Positions 44,330 through 51,852 of a stretch of 64,000 nucleotides of DNA are shown here, piece by piece. The notes beneath the pieces were generated by a model. It did not search any database and was not told the origin of the DNA. It was given only the letters and a program-made list of their open reading frames with translations. Where the stretch lies: assembly GCF_900167935.1 (NCBI RefSeq), contig NZ_FUYL01000002.1, forward strand, positions 124,001 through 188,000, written 5' to 3'. Numbering within the stretch: position 1 is the stretch's first letter; each line of letters starts with the position of its first letter. The position numbers were made by a program, and so were the translations under genes. The stretch comes from Maribacter arcticus. GTDB taxonomy: Bacteria; Bacteroidota; Bacteroidia; Flavobacteriales; Flavobacteriaceae.

Positions 44330-44806
44330 CTAACCTCTTGAAATTTCAAGAATTTCAAATTTCAATGCTCCATTAGGCACAGTGATTTCTGCAGTGTCTC
44401 CTACTTTTTTACCTAGTAAACCTTTGCCTATTGGCGAATTAACCGAAATTTTACCCGATTTTAAATCGGCTTCGCTTTCCGCGACCAATTTATAGGTCAT
44501 TTCCATGCCGTTATTTTGATTTTTTAACTTCACGCTAGAAAGCACCAATACTTTTGAAGTATCTAATTGCGATTCATCAATTAATCGTGCATTCGCTACA
44601 GTATTCTCTAATTTAGCAATCTTCATTTCAAGAAGACCTTGTGCTTCTTTCGCAGCGTCATATTCAGCATTTTCTGAAAGATCACCTTTATCTCTCGCTT
44701 CTGCAATTGCCTGAGACGCCTTTGGCCGCTCAACATCTCTAAAGTGATTTAGTTCTGCTTTAAGTTTCTTTAAACCTTCTACAGTATAGTATGATACGTT
44801 ACTCAT
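44330..44806 (-). CDS. greA: Transcription elongation factor GreA
   Basis: 158 aa, canonical. Rescues backtracked RNA polymerase by stimulating transcript cleavage. N-terminal coiled coil: YYTVEGLKKLKAELNHFRDVERPKASQAIAEARDKGDLSENAEYDAAKEAQ, with the acidic tip D-L-S-E-N-A-E-Y that inserts in the secondary channel. C-terminal FKBP-like domain: SPIGKGLLGKKVGDTAEITVPNG. The 5' leader is structured and its promoter has a good -7 element, suggesting control in the leader. Confidence 0.97.
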   Translation of the reverse strand: MSNVSYYTVEGLKKLKAELNHFRDVERPKASQAIAEARDKGDLSENAEYDAAKEAQGLLEMKIAKLENTVANARLIDESQLDTSKVLVLSSVKLKNQNNGMEMTYKLVAESEADLKSGKISVNSPIGKGLLGKKVGDTAEITVPNGALKFEILEISRG

Positions 44807-44830
44807 AACATCCTCGTTTAATAAATAAAC

Positions 44831-44877
44831 AAATCCTCTGCAATTGCCTTTTAGTCTGGCTTTTTAAGAGAGGATTT
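44831..44877 (-). promoter_or_regulatory. Structured greA 5' leader (attenuator-like)
   Basis: AAATCCTCT (44831-44839) and AGAGGATTT (44869-44877) are perfect 9-bp reverse complements enclosing 29 bases that contain a GCC/GGC inner pairing and a GCAATTGC palindrome. On the minus strand the stem is followed by TTTGTTTATTTATT, so it could act as a terminator ahead of greA. Confidence 0.45.
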
Positions 44878-44881
44878 AACA

Positions 44882-44889
44882 CAAATATA
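44882..44889 (-). promoter_or_regulatory. Candidate -7 element of greA
   Basis: TATATTTG on the minus strand, 75 bp before the greA start; a TTG lies 23 bp upstream of it, slightly beyond the usual spacing. Confidence 0.4.
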
Positions 44890-44938
44890 CATAATTTTTA
44901 CGCACATTTGTCCAAGTTTCTCAAAACAAAATTATAGC

Positions 44939-45385
44939 ATGACCCGTTATATAAGCATCCTAATCTTACTGATAATCACTGCTTGCAGCAATGATGGCAC
45001 TAACAGAAATCCCTATTTATTAGAGGTGAATTTTCGGTTTGACGCCAATTTAAATTTACCTTTATATAGCCCTCTTACCAATATAGGCAGTGCCGTTTTT
45101 GTTAAAAGTGATGGTGTCGGCACTAGAGGTATCTTTATAATTAACACAGGTTTTACCGGTAGCACTAAATATATGGCATGGGAGGCAAGTTGCCCTAATC
45201 ACGCTCCCAATGAATGTTCTACCATGACCTTAAATGGACAGGTAGCTACTTGTTCTTGTGAAGATTATGAATATAGTCTTATTACTGGGCAACTACTAAA
45301 CCGCCCGGATGATGGTAAACGTTATTATGATATGTTAAATTACCGAACAAGTTCTAGCGGAAACATTGTTGTTATATCGAATTAA
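44939..45385 (+). CDS. Rieske-like lipoprotein lacking canonical cluster ligands
   Basis: 148 aa. Lipoprotein signal MTRYISILILLIITACSNDG with lipobox cysteine at 16. The C-terminal half aligns with the Rieske fold: ASCPNHAPNECSTM, ATCSCEDYEYSLITGQLLNRP. Canonical Rieske proteins use C-x-H and C-x2-H; here the first site is C-P-N-H and the second reads C-S-C-E, so the second histidine is replaced by glutamate. An iron-sulfur cluster is doubtful, and the protein may keep only the fold. Single gene. Confidence 0.75.
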   Translation: MTRYISILILLIITACSNDGTNRNPYLLEVNFRFDANLNLPLYSPLTNIGSAVFVKSDGVGTRGIFIINTGFTGSTKYMAWEASCPNHAPNECSTMTLNGQVATCSCEDYEYSLITGQLLNRPDDGKRYYDMLNYRTSSSGNIVVISN

Positions 45386-45387
45386 AC

Positions 45388-46053
45388 TTATTCTTCTAAT
45401 CGATACCTATCCATTATTTCTTTAAAAAGCTCACCTGTACTCGGTGGCGTATAAGAAATTGCATTGGCACCAGCCTCTATGGCCATCATTATAGTTTCAT
45501 CGGTTTTACCGCCTGTAGCAATAATAGCTACATCTGCATTTAAATCTCTTATTTTCTTTATAATATCTGAAGTTTTTCCTGCTCCAGAAACATTAAAAAT
45601 ATCAACTCCGGCTTGCAGCCTTCCTTTAATATCTTCTTTTTCAGATACCACCGTAATGGTGACAGGAATATCAATTTTCTCTTTTAACAGACTAATAAGG
45701 CTATTTGGGGTGGGCTTGTTTAAAACCACCCCCAAAGCTCCTTGAAATTCTGCATGAATAGCCAACTCTAAAGACCTTACCCCTGTTGTTATTCCACCTC
45801 CTACACCGCAGAAAATAGGTTTATCGGCAGCTAAAATCAATGCATTTGAAATAACTGGCTGAGGCGTAAAAGGGTAAACTGCAATAATAGCATTGGCATT
45901 TGTATTTCTAATTATAGCAACATCGGTACTAAATAAGAACGATTTTATAGATTGCCCAAAAACCCGTATTCCAGAACATTGCGAAATTACCTCTGGAACA
46001 GTAACAATATTATTTCTCAATCTGCTACCAAATACAGGAATATTACGATCCAT
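45388..46053 (-). CDS. TIM-barrel protein, conserved hypothetical (often called hydrolase)
   Basis: 221 aa. Alternating strand-helix sequence of a small TIM barrel: VAIIRNTNANAIIAVYPFTPQPVISNALILAADKPIFCGVGGGITTG, GALGVVLNKPTPNSLI, VTITVVSEKEDIKGRLQAGVDIFNVSGAGKTSDIIKKIRDL, DVAIIATGGKTDETIMMAIEAGANAISYTPPSTGELF. The two glycine-rich ends resemble a phosphate-binding site (as in phosphoribosyl or ThiE-like enzymes). The reaction is unknown. Convergent with the Rieske-like gene, two bases apart. Confidence 0.75.
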   Translation of the reverse strand: MDRNIPVFGSRLRNNIVTVPEVISQCSGIRVFGQSIKSFLFSTDVAIIRNTNANAIIAVYPFTPQPVISNALILAADKPIFCGVGGGITTGVRSLELAIHAEFQGALGVVLNKPTPNSLISLLKEKIDIPVTITVVSEKEDIKGRLQAGVDIFNVSGAGKTSDIIKKIRDLNADVAIIATGGKTDETIMMAIEAGANAISYTPPSTGELFKEIMDRYRLEE

Positions 46054-46158
46054 TACCCTAGAATTTAATTAACTAAAATTAGAATTTTCTTCCTTACTTC
46101 ATACGTAATAAACAAATATTTAAGATAAAATAACTATGCTTTAAGTTGGCTTTATATT

Positions 46159-48321
46159 TTAAAAACTAAGTGTCGCTCCTATTAAAAAATTTGTACCGGC
46201 TTGTGGATAAAACCCTTGCACTTCAAAAGTATTTCCAGGTGTTGACCAAGAATCTAAATACGTATATCCGTTAGAAACATATTTCTCGTTTAAAATATTA
46301 TTCACCAACCCAGAAATTACGATGGACTTTAAAATTCTGTTCATTTTAATTTCATAAGTAATATTGAAATCTGTAGTAAAATAAGAATCTAATTTTGATG
46401 CTTCGGTATCTGTATTACTAAGATATTGCTCACCTACATATTTTGAGAAAAGTGATAAATTCATTGCTTCACTTGGTGTATAGCTAAGGATATTAGCTGC
46501 AACTAAAGATGGTGAAAATGCAATGTTTGTATTCCCCAAATCTTGCAACACATCATCTCTATCAATAAAAAAGTCAACATTTTTATTGGTGCTTAAAGCA
46601 ACGTTCGGTCGAATACTAAACTTATCATTAATTCGAATGTTTGCATCTATTTCAAGTCCTAATCTATAACTATCACCTATATTTTCCCTTAATGGTGCCC
46701 CAACATCATTCAGTTCTCCAGTAAGAACCAACTGATCCTTATAGCTCATATAGTACACATTCGTATTAAGCTGTACATCGGTCGATACATACCGCCATCC
46801 TAATTCAAAATCGTTCAACTTTTCTGGTTTCGGATTTCCGCTTTCGTAATCATTTCTATTTGGCTCTCTGTTCGCTACTGCGTATGACAAATAAAAATTG
46901 TTATTCGCATTCAAGTCAAAAGTAATCCCAGCTTTTGGATTGAAAAAATTGAAGGTATCATCTACAATTCCTGTATCGCCACCATTCGCTTTGTAACCTA
47001 CAGTTCTATATTGTAAATCACCATATAATGACCATTGGTCGGTTAATTGATAATTTACTTTGGTATACAAATTGAAATCAGTCTTAGACGAACTATCATC
47101 ATAATAACGGTCTTTATAACTACTATTACTTGCATACCTTGCCCAAATTACTTCGCCAAAATGGTCACCTTCATACTTATTGAAACCACCGCCCATAATT
47201 AGATTAAGACTCTTCTTTTTATAGGTTGCAGAGAACACTGTACCATAAAAGTTATTATCTAACCAACGCCTTCTTATTACATCTGTAGTATTCACTACTT
47301 CCCCCTCAAAAGTTATGGGCTCAAAACCATAGGTAGAAAAATCATCTGCTTCTTTATATTGTTCAAAGAAACCCCTACCTCTAGTATAGTGCAAAGCAAT
47401 ATTGGTACTCCAGAAATTTGAAATCTTTTCATTCCATAATAACTGGGCATGATCCTGCTTATAATTATCTACCTCGTTGTCATAAAACTGGGTATTACCA
47501 TCTAAATCAGTATAAATTCCTGAAGGATTAAATGTTCTATCATCCTGTAAAGTTTGAGCATCAATCCCATTCCAAGCTTGATAAGTAATCTCATGACCGC
47601 CAAATAGCAGTCCTTTAATTAGTGTGTTATCATCTCTAAAAGCTCCTTGTAAAAAATAAGAATCTAAATCTGACTCGGCCCGGTCAATGTACCCGTCTGA
47701 ATTAATTTTTGATAATCTGCCGGAAATTTCTACTTGATTATTTAAAAGTCCAGTACTGAATTTTAAATTATTTCTCAACGTTTTGAAACTACCAATAGAG
47801 GTACTTATTTGACCATAGGCATTTTCAGAAAAACCATCTGTCAATACATTTAAGCTAGCCCCAAAAGCACCTGCGCCATTGGTAGAAGTACCCACACCTC
47901 GCTGTAGTTGCAAACTTTCTGTAGAAGAGGCAAAATCTGGCATATTAACCCAAAATGTACCTTGAGACTCAGCGTCATTATAAGGTATACCATTTATAGT
48001 AACATTGACACGCGTAGCATCGCTACCCCTAACTCTAATACCAGTATACCCTACACCGGCACCTGCATCTGTTGTAGTTACTACGGATGGTAAAAAATTC
48101 ATTAAAACAGGAATATCTTGCCCCAAGTTTCTGGGCTTAATATCCTCTTTTGTAAGATTGGAAAATGTTACTGGTGATTCTTTGGTCACCCTAATGGCCG
48201 AAACGAAAACCTCGTCTAGCACTACTTTTTGACCCTCTAAAGAGTCAGCTTCCTGTTCTTGGGCCTGTAGCCCCATACTCAGCGTAAAGCACGCTGTAAT
48301 TGCGAAAATAGATAGTTTCAT
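46159..48321 (-). CDS. TonB-dependent receptor under a TPP riboswitch (thiamine uptake)
   Basis: 720 aa. Signal peptide MKLSIFAITACFTLSMGLQAQ. Plug domain about 50-160: LDEVFVSAIRVTKESPVTFSN, VLMNFLPSVVTTTDAGAGVGYTGIRVRGSDATRVNVTINGIPYND. Twenty-two-stranded barrel follows, ending in the usual aromatic C-terminal strand (FLIGATLSF). It imports a ligand across the outer membrane using TonB energy. The TPP riboswitch just upstream points to thiamine or its phosphates, as in the known OMR1 receptors of Bacteroidetes; that is inference from regulation. The ATG is covered by an 8-bp hairpin. Confidence 0.92.
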   Translation of the reverse strand: MKLSIFAITACFTLSMGLQAQEQEADSLEGQKVVLDEVFVSAIRVTKESPVTFSNLTKEDIKPRNLGQDIPVLMNFLPSVVTTTDAGAGVGYTGIRVRGSDATRVNVTINGIPYNDAESQGTFWVNMPDFASSTESLQLQRGVGTSTNGAGAFGASLNVLTDGFSENAYGQISTSIGSFKTLRNNLKFSTGLLNNQVEISGRLSKINSDGYIDRAESDLDSYFLQGAFRDDNTLIKGLLFGGHEITYQAWNGIDAQTLQDDRTFNPSGIYTDLDGNTQFYDNEVDNYKQDHAQLLWNEKISNFWSTNIALHYTRGRGFFEQYKEADDFSTYGFEPITFEGEVVNTTDVIRRRWLDNNFYGTVFSATYKKKSLNLIMGGGFNKYEGDHFGEVIWARYASNSSYKDRYYDDSSSKTDFNLYTKVNYQLTDQWSLYGDLQYRTVGYKANGGDTGIVDDTFNFFNPKAGITFDLNANNNFYLSYAVANREPNRNDYESGNPKPEKLNDFELGWRYVSTDVQLNTNVYYMSYKDQLVLTGELNDVGAPLRENIGDSYRLGLEIDANIRINDKFSIRPNVALSTNKNVDFFIDRDDVLQDLGNTNIAFSPSLVAANILSYTPSEAMNLSLFSKYVGEQYLSNTDTEASKLDSYFTTDFNITYEIKMNRILKSIVISGLVNNILNEKYVSNGYTYLDSWSTPGNTFEVQGFYPQAGTNFLIGATLSF

Positions 48322-48340
48322 TCGTAAAATTATTACGAAT
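48320..48340 (-). promoter_or_regulatory. Hairpin covering the TonB receptor start codon
   Basis: ATTCGTAA (48333-48340 in minus-strand order) pairs perfectly over eight bases with TTACGAAT, whose last two bases are the AT of the start codon; five-base loop. It could block translation initiation as part of the riboswitch output. Confidence 0.5.
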
Positions 48341-48462
48341 AAAAGGGGCTATTATTCTAAGTTAGAATTGATTTTTGAGCATCTAAGCTCGGTTTCCAAA
48401 AGACTTAATACAAACAAATCGTTCATATGCCATCTTACTCCAAAATTTATAAACTAAATTTT

Positions 48463-48556
48463 GAATTGTCCCTTGGCAGCATTACCCGCCCAGGTTCTTT
48501 GGGTATAATCTCAGCTTTGTTCTAAATGAATATTCAGAATTCGGCACCCCTTTGAG
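48463..48556 (-). promoter_or_regulatory. TPP (thiamine pyrophosphate) riboswitch
   Basis: On the minus strand the THI-box landmarks occur in order: GGGGTGCC (48550-48543), GCTGAGATTATACCC (48514-48500), GAACCTGGGCGGGTAATGC (from 48497), then CAAGGGA. The CTGAGA and GAACCTG cores that contact TPP are intact. The outer P1 stem is weak as far as I can pair it. It lies about 145 bases upstream of the TonB receptor start, which it presumably represses when thiamine is plentiful. Confidence 0.92.
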
Positions 48557-48656
48557 ATGCTGCAAATGTAATGCAGTAATTTCATCTCACATAAAGAATT
48601 TCATAAAAATAACAACTTGCTTAATTAAGATCATTTAAGAACTTATTATCTGAGTT

Positions 48657-48794
48657 ATGCTACGTTCAGATAATCACTTTATGAATTCGAAAAAGAATAA
48701 ATTCACTTTTAAGATTACTATCTGTTATTTGCTTACGGTTATTTTAGGTGTGATCGCCTCTTATTATATTTTTAATGAAAATAGAAAAAGGTAG
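48657..48794 (+). CDS. Small single-helix membrane protein
   Basis: 45 aa from ATG 48657, or 37 aa from ATG 48681, which I slightly prefer because it starts MNSKKNKFTFK directly before the helix (ITICYLLTVILGVIASYYIF). Ends NENRKR. The stop codon lies inside the left arm of a terminator hairpin, which supports a real short transcript. No known domain. It starts about 100 bp beyond the TPP riboswitch on the opposite strand. Confidence 0.45.
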   Translation: MLRSDNHFMNSKKNKFTFKITICYLLTVILGVIASYYIFNENRKR

Positions 48795-48811
48795 CATATA
48801 GCTACCCTTTT
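48785..48811 (+). terminator. Rho-independent terminator overlapping a small-ORF stop
   Basis: GGTAGC (48790-48795) pairs with GCTACC (48801-48806) around five bases, flanked by AAAAA and, after one C, TTTT. The TAG stop of the upstream small ORF is within the left arm. Confidence 0.65.
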
Positions 48812-48968
48812 CTGACCAAACCAACTTGAACAAATAAGCATTTTTATAATTACATATCTAACCAATTATTTAAACAAATTTTCATCAATGGGTGATTATG
48901 TGTCTTTTGTGCGCTACTGTATATTTATCACATAGTAAACAACTATTATTTTAAAGAACTTTTAAATT

Positions 48969-48995
48969 AAAAAAAGGAGCTGCAAACGCAGCTCC
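48969..48995 (-). terminator. Strong minus-strand terminator with no assigned gene
   Basis: Perfect GGAGCTGC / GCAGCTCC stem (48976-48983 with 48988-48995), four-base loop, followed on the minus strand by seven T. No annotated gene ends just before it; the only candidate is a 28-aa ORF at 49167-49253 or a non-coding RNA. Confidence 0.75.
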
Positions 48996-49166
48996 CTCCA
49001 ACCACCTATCAAACTTCTGTCTTAAAATCGTAAATTAACGTCTCTATTTGTTTTAAAAATCAAATAAAGTAATGCCAATTTGGGGGCTATTTCAAAAACA
49101 ATTTCTTCTTGGTGGCACCTTCATAGTTAACGGTTAGTGTTTACGCGAAAGTGATATTTTGATTTT

Positions 49167-49253
49167 TTATTTTTTCCAACATATTTTTGAAATCATAGCT
49201 AATGCTAAAATTAAAATTGTTGTTGTGATTGAAATAAAAACTATAGTAACCAT
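49167..49253 (-). CDS. Possible 28-aa membrane peptide
   Basis: Minus-strand ATG at 49253 reads MVTIVFISITTTILILALAM, then ISKICWKK: one hydrophobic helix with a basic end. It lies between two minus-strand terminators (49317-49344 and 48969-48995), consistent with an independent small transcript. The in-frame codons upstream continue without ATG, so the start is uncertain. The rest of the 48996-49316 gap shows no other recognisable feature. Confidence 0.25.
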   Translation of the reverse strand: MVTIVFISITTTILILALAMISKICWKK

Positions 49254-49316
49254 TGATTCATAACTTGCTTCATATATTAAGACACCACTTTTTTTGGTTG
49301 GTCACATTTTTAAATA

Positions 49317-49344
49317 AAAAAAAACCGCATTTTGCAGTTTTTTT
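49317..49344 (-). terminator. Weak Rho-independent terminator
   Basis: AAAAAAACCGC and GCAGTTTTTTT form an AT-rich stem with one C-A mismatch and a five-base loop, 22 bp after the stop of the small secreted protein gene at 49366. Confidence 0.5.
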
Positions 49345-49365
49345 CAAAAGCTAAGAATCTAAGCC

Positions 49366-49671
49366 TTATTTTTTATTGATCCAATTACCATGTTGGTCTA
49401 TATACACAGTTCTTCTAGTTCCACTTTTTAGAACCATAACCAATTTAAATTCTCCTTTATCATTCTTATATGCAGCTCCAAGTTTAGATGTCGGATATTG
49501 TTTTAATATCTCCTCTATGACCGGAGGGGTTAGTTCATTTGATTTGATTTTCACATATTCGTCAACCGTATTCATTACTGCTTCTATTTCTACTGTATTT
49601 GAAACAGTCATTGCCGTAACATTAAACATCATCCCCAAAGCCAATAAAACAAGTGTCGCGTAATTTTTCAT
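49366..49671 (-). CDS. Small secreted PepSY-like protein (paralogue A)
   Basis: 101 aa. Signal peptide MKNYATLVLLALGMMFNVTA. The mature part ends LTPPVIEEILKQYPTSKLGAAYKNDKGEFKLVMVLKSGTRRTVYIDQHGNWINKK in pattern: a helix with Pro-x-Val-x-x-x-Ile, then three strands, the layout of PepSY/BLIP-like domains. It is clearly related to the protein at 49825-50079 (shared V/I-P-P-I/V-I-E, AY, D-x-x-x-K/Y-K-L, W at the end). Probably periplasmic; function unknown. Single gene with its own weak terminator. Confidence 0.7.
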   Translation of the reverse strand: MKNYATLVLLALGMMFNVTAMTVSNTVEIEAVMNTVDEYVKIKSNELTPPVIEEILKQYPTSKLGAAYKNDKGEFKLVMVLKSGTRRTVYIDQHGNWINKK

Positions 49672-49771
49672 CCTAACTATTTTAATCGTTAATACATTTT
49701 TAATCTTAATTATTTACGGAGTAAACCTGCAAATGGATTACCCAATAACTAAATTTTAAAGTTTTAGCTGT

Positions 49772-49793
49772 AAAAAAAGCTGCCGAAGCAGCT
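49772..49793 (-). terminator. Rho-independent terminator (TTCG loop)
   Basis: On the minus strand: AGCTGC-TTCG-GCAGCT followed by seven T, a stable tetraloop hairpin 31 bp after the stop of paralogue B. Confidence 0.8.
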
Positions 49794-49824
49794 CTTTATT
49801 AATAACTAAATTGAATAGGGGGAA

Positions 49825-50079
49825 TTACATTTCTAGCCAGTTATTATTGGCATCTGCATAAAGCACCATCGAAGTACCATCTTCCATTGACACTTCTAAC
49901 TTATACTTATTTTCATCATCAACATACGCTTTATTGAACATCGCCTCAACATAATCTGTCTCTAATGCTTCTATAATTGGCGTTGGCACATCAGAAGCGG
50001 CTACTTCAGTATAATCTTGTGAAAATACATCTTCCATTATACCTTCATTAAATATAATTGGAGTAGCTGCAGTTCTCAT
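49825..50079 (-). CDS. Small PepSY-like protein (paralogue B), 5' end damaged
   Basis: 84 aa from the only available ATG (50079). The body PTPIIEALETDYVEAMFNKAYVDDENKYKLEV with SMEDGTSMVLYADANNNWLEM parallels paralogue A. Upstream of the ATG, the same frame encodes KLVFATALAIGSLI (50080-50121), a signal-peptide core, but it begins directly after a TAA (50122-50124) with no ATG, GTG or TTG. So the secretion signal appears to have lost its start codon. As it stands the product would be partly truncated at the signal. Confidence 0.55.
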   Translation of the reverse strand: MRTAATPIIFNEGIMEDVFSQDYTEVAASDVPTPIIEALETDYVEAMFNKAYVDDENKYKLEVSMEDGTSMVLYADANNNWLEM

Positions 50080-50264
50080 TATTAAACTACCTATTGCTAA
50101 AGCTGTTGCAAAAACTAATTTTTAAATTAAACAATCTTATAAACCGTATTAGAAAAATTATGCCAAGACATCTTACGGCTCAATGTTTACCTTAAAACAT
50201 TAACCATCAACAATCTGCAATAATATCCGTTGACTTAAAAACTGGTTAAAAGTGTGCGTAAATG

Positions 50265-50293
50265 AAAAAAGCGTGTAGAAACTACACACTTTT
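50265..50293 (-). terminator. Rho-independent terminator of the thiamine operon
   Basis: GTGTAG (50273-50278) pairs with CTACAC (50282-50287), extended by G-C and four A-T pairs past one mismatch; minus strand ends in TTTTTT. 21 bp after the DUF4301 stop. Confidence 0.7.
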
Positions 50294-50313
50294 AACTCTA
50301 ATGTTTATTTTAA

Positions 50314-51852
50314 TTATGCCTGATGTGAATCTTTCAAAAGATCAACCACACTTTTAACAGGATTAAAGGTTACTAAAGGTACTTCCACAAAAATGGTATT
50401 CCAGAATGCCATTGCTCCGTTCCAAAGACCTGGAAGTTCTAATGCTTTTAATTCTTTGCCATCTTTTGTTTTATCGGTAATAAATCCTTGTTTATCATCT
50501 ACGAACTTTATAAGGTCATATTTCTCTCCTTTATAATTACGTACGCCACACACCAAATCAACGGGATTAAAGTGTGTTGAGTTCTTCATAATATCTGCTT
50601 GTGCATTATTGCTCATATCTATTTGAGCAGATTCAATAATTTGTAAAGAAACCTCCCCTTTTGCATTTGACACCCAAAACGGACCACCCCCAGGCTCACC
50701 TTCATTTTTAACCATACCACCTATGCGAATGGGCCTATTGATTTTATCTTTAAGAATTCCTGTTTTTTCTGATCTAGATTTTGAATCGAAATTTTTAGTA
50801 AACCTAACATTTAGGTGCTCGTTTAAAAATGCTTTAATTTTAGAAATATTTGCATCCGATAAGTCTCCCCTATCTAACTGCCCGGCATAATCAAATGCCT
50901 TTTGCTGAACTTTTAATAGAATCCCTGCTAATACCTTCTTACTGTCCGCTACAGCCTTAGCATCTTTCATGACAGCAACATTATCTATATTTTTAATAAA
51001 AATAATATCTGCATCTTGGTCGTTCAAATTTTCAATTAATGCGCCATGGCCTCCTGGTCTAAATAATACTGTCCCATCATCATTTCTAAAGGGCTTATTA
51101 TCCACATCTACCGCCAAGGTATCGGTAGATGATTTTTGAAAAGAATAAACAATTTCATATTCCAAGCCTGTATCTTTTGAAACTCTAGGTCCGGCATGTG
51201 TAAATTCATCTTTGAACATTTCTTCATGTTGTTCAGAAACCGTAAAATGAAGTTTTGCTTTACCATTACTACTGGCGTACAAAGCTCCCTCTTTCAAATG
51301 CTCCTCAAAAGGAGTGGCGGCAACATCTTTATAATCATGGAATGGTAATAATCCTTTAGGATAAAAACCATAGTTAAGTGCATTCTCACCCATTAACTCT
51401 GATACAAATCGGTGTACTTTTTTACCAGTAGAACCATTATGGTTTTGCAACCTTTCTATAACCTTCTTATAGAAAGGCAAACGTTCTAACCCTTCTGAAA
51501 AGACCTTTAAATCCTTATCGTTTGTTCTTTCAAAATATGCTTCAAGGGTTTCTTCCTCTGGATTATAAACTTCTAAAAAATTAAATAATGCCTTGAACAT
51601 GCGTGAAGCAGCACCAGAAGCTGGCACAAATTTCAAAATATCTAAATCTTCTAATTTGGAATCATACAATTTTATTAACTCCTTTTCCTCTGCTTCAGTA
51701 AACTTGAGAATTCCATTTCCAATAACAGCTGCATTTTTTAGTTGAACAAAAGGAATACCTTCTTTAAAAGTGTTGACTTGGTCTATCACCTTTTCTTTTG
51801 AAATTCCTTTTTCCCTTAATTGCTTTTCGTCGTTCTCTGTAAGTTGTATCAT
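50314..51852 (-). CDS. DUF4301 protein
   Basis: 512 aa. Family-specific blocks: VIGNGILKFTEAEEKELIKLYD, DILKFVPASGAASRMFKALFNFL, FRNDDGTVLFRPGGHGALIENLNDQDADIIFIKNIDNVA, GGMVKNEGEPGGGPFWV and NSTHFNPVDLVCGVRNYKGEKY. The GGHGALIENLN and KNIDN elements resemble sugar-nucleotide pyrophosphorylase/UDPGP-like folds, so a nucleotidyltransferase role is conceivable but unproven. Last gene of a five-gene operon; overlaps the NadR-like kinase stop by four bases. Its place in this operon suggests a part in cofactor or nucleotide metabolism, by inference only. Confidence 0.85.
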   Translation of the reverse strand: MIQLTENDEKQLREKGISKEKVIDQVNTFKEGIPFVQLKNAAVIGNGILKFTEAEEKELIKLYDSKLEDLDILKFVPASGAASRMFKALFNFLEVYNPEEETLEAYFERTNDKDLKVFSEGLERLPFYKKVIERLQNHNGSTGKKVHRFVSELMGENALNYGFYPKGLLPFHDYKDVAATPFEEHLKEGALYASSNGKAKLHFTVSEQHEEMFKDEFTHAGPRVSKDTGLEYEIVYSFQKSSTDTLAVDVDNKPFRNDDGTVLFRPGGHGALIENLNDQDADIIFIKNIDNVAVMKDAKAVADSKKVLAGILLKVQQKAFDYAGQLDRGDLSDANISKIKAFLNEHLNVRFTKNFDSKSRSEKTGILKDKINRPIRIGGMVKNEGEPGGGPFWVSNAKGEVSLQIIESAQIDMSNNAQADIMKNSTHFNPVDLVCGVRNYKGEKYDLIKFVDDKQGFITDKTKDGKELKALELPGLWNGAMAFWNTIFVEVPLVTFNPVKSVVDLLKDSHQA

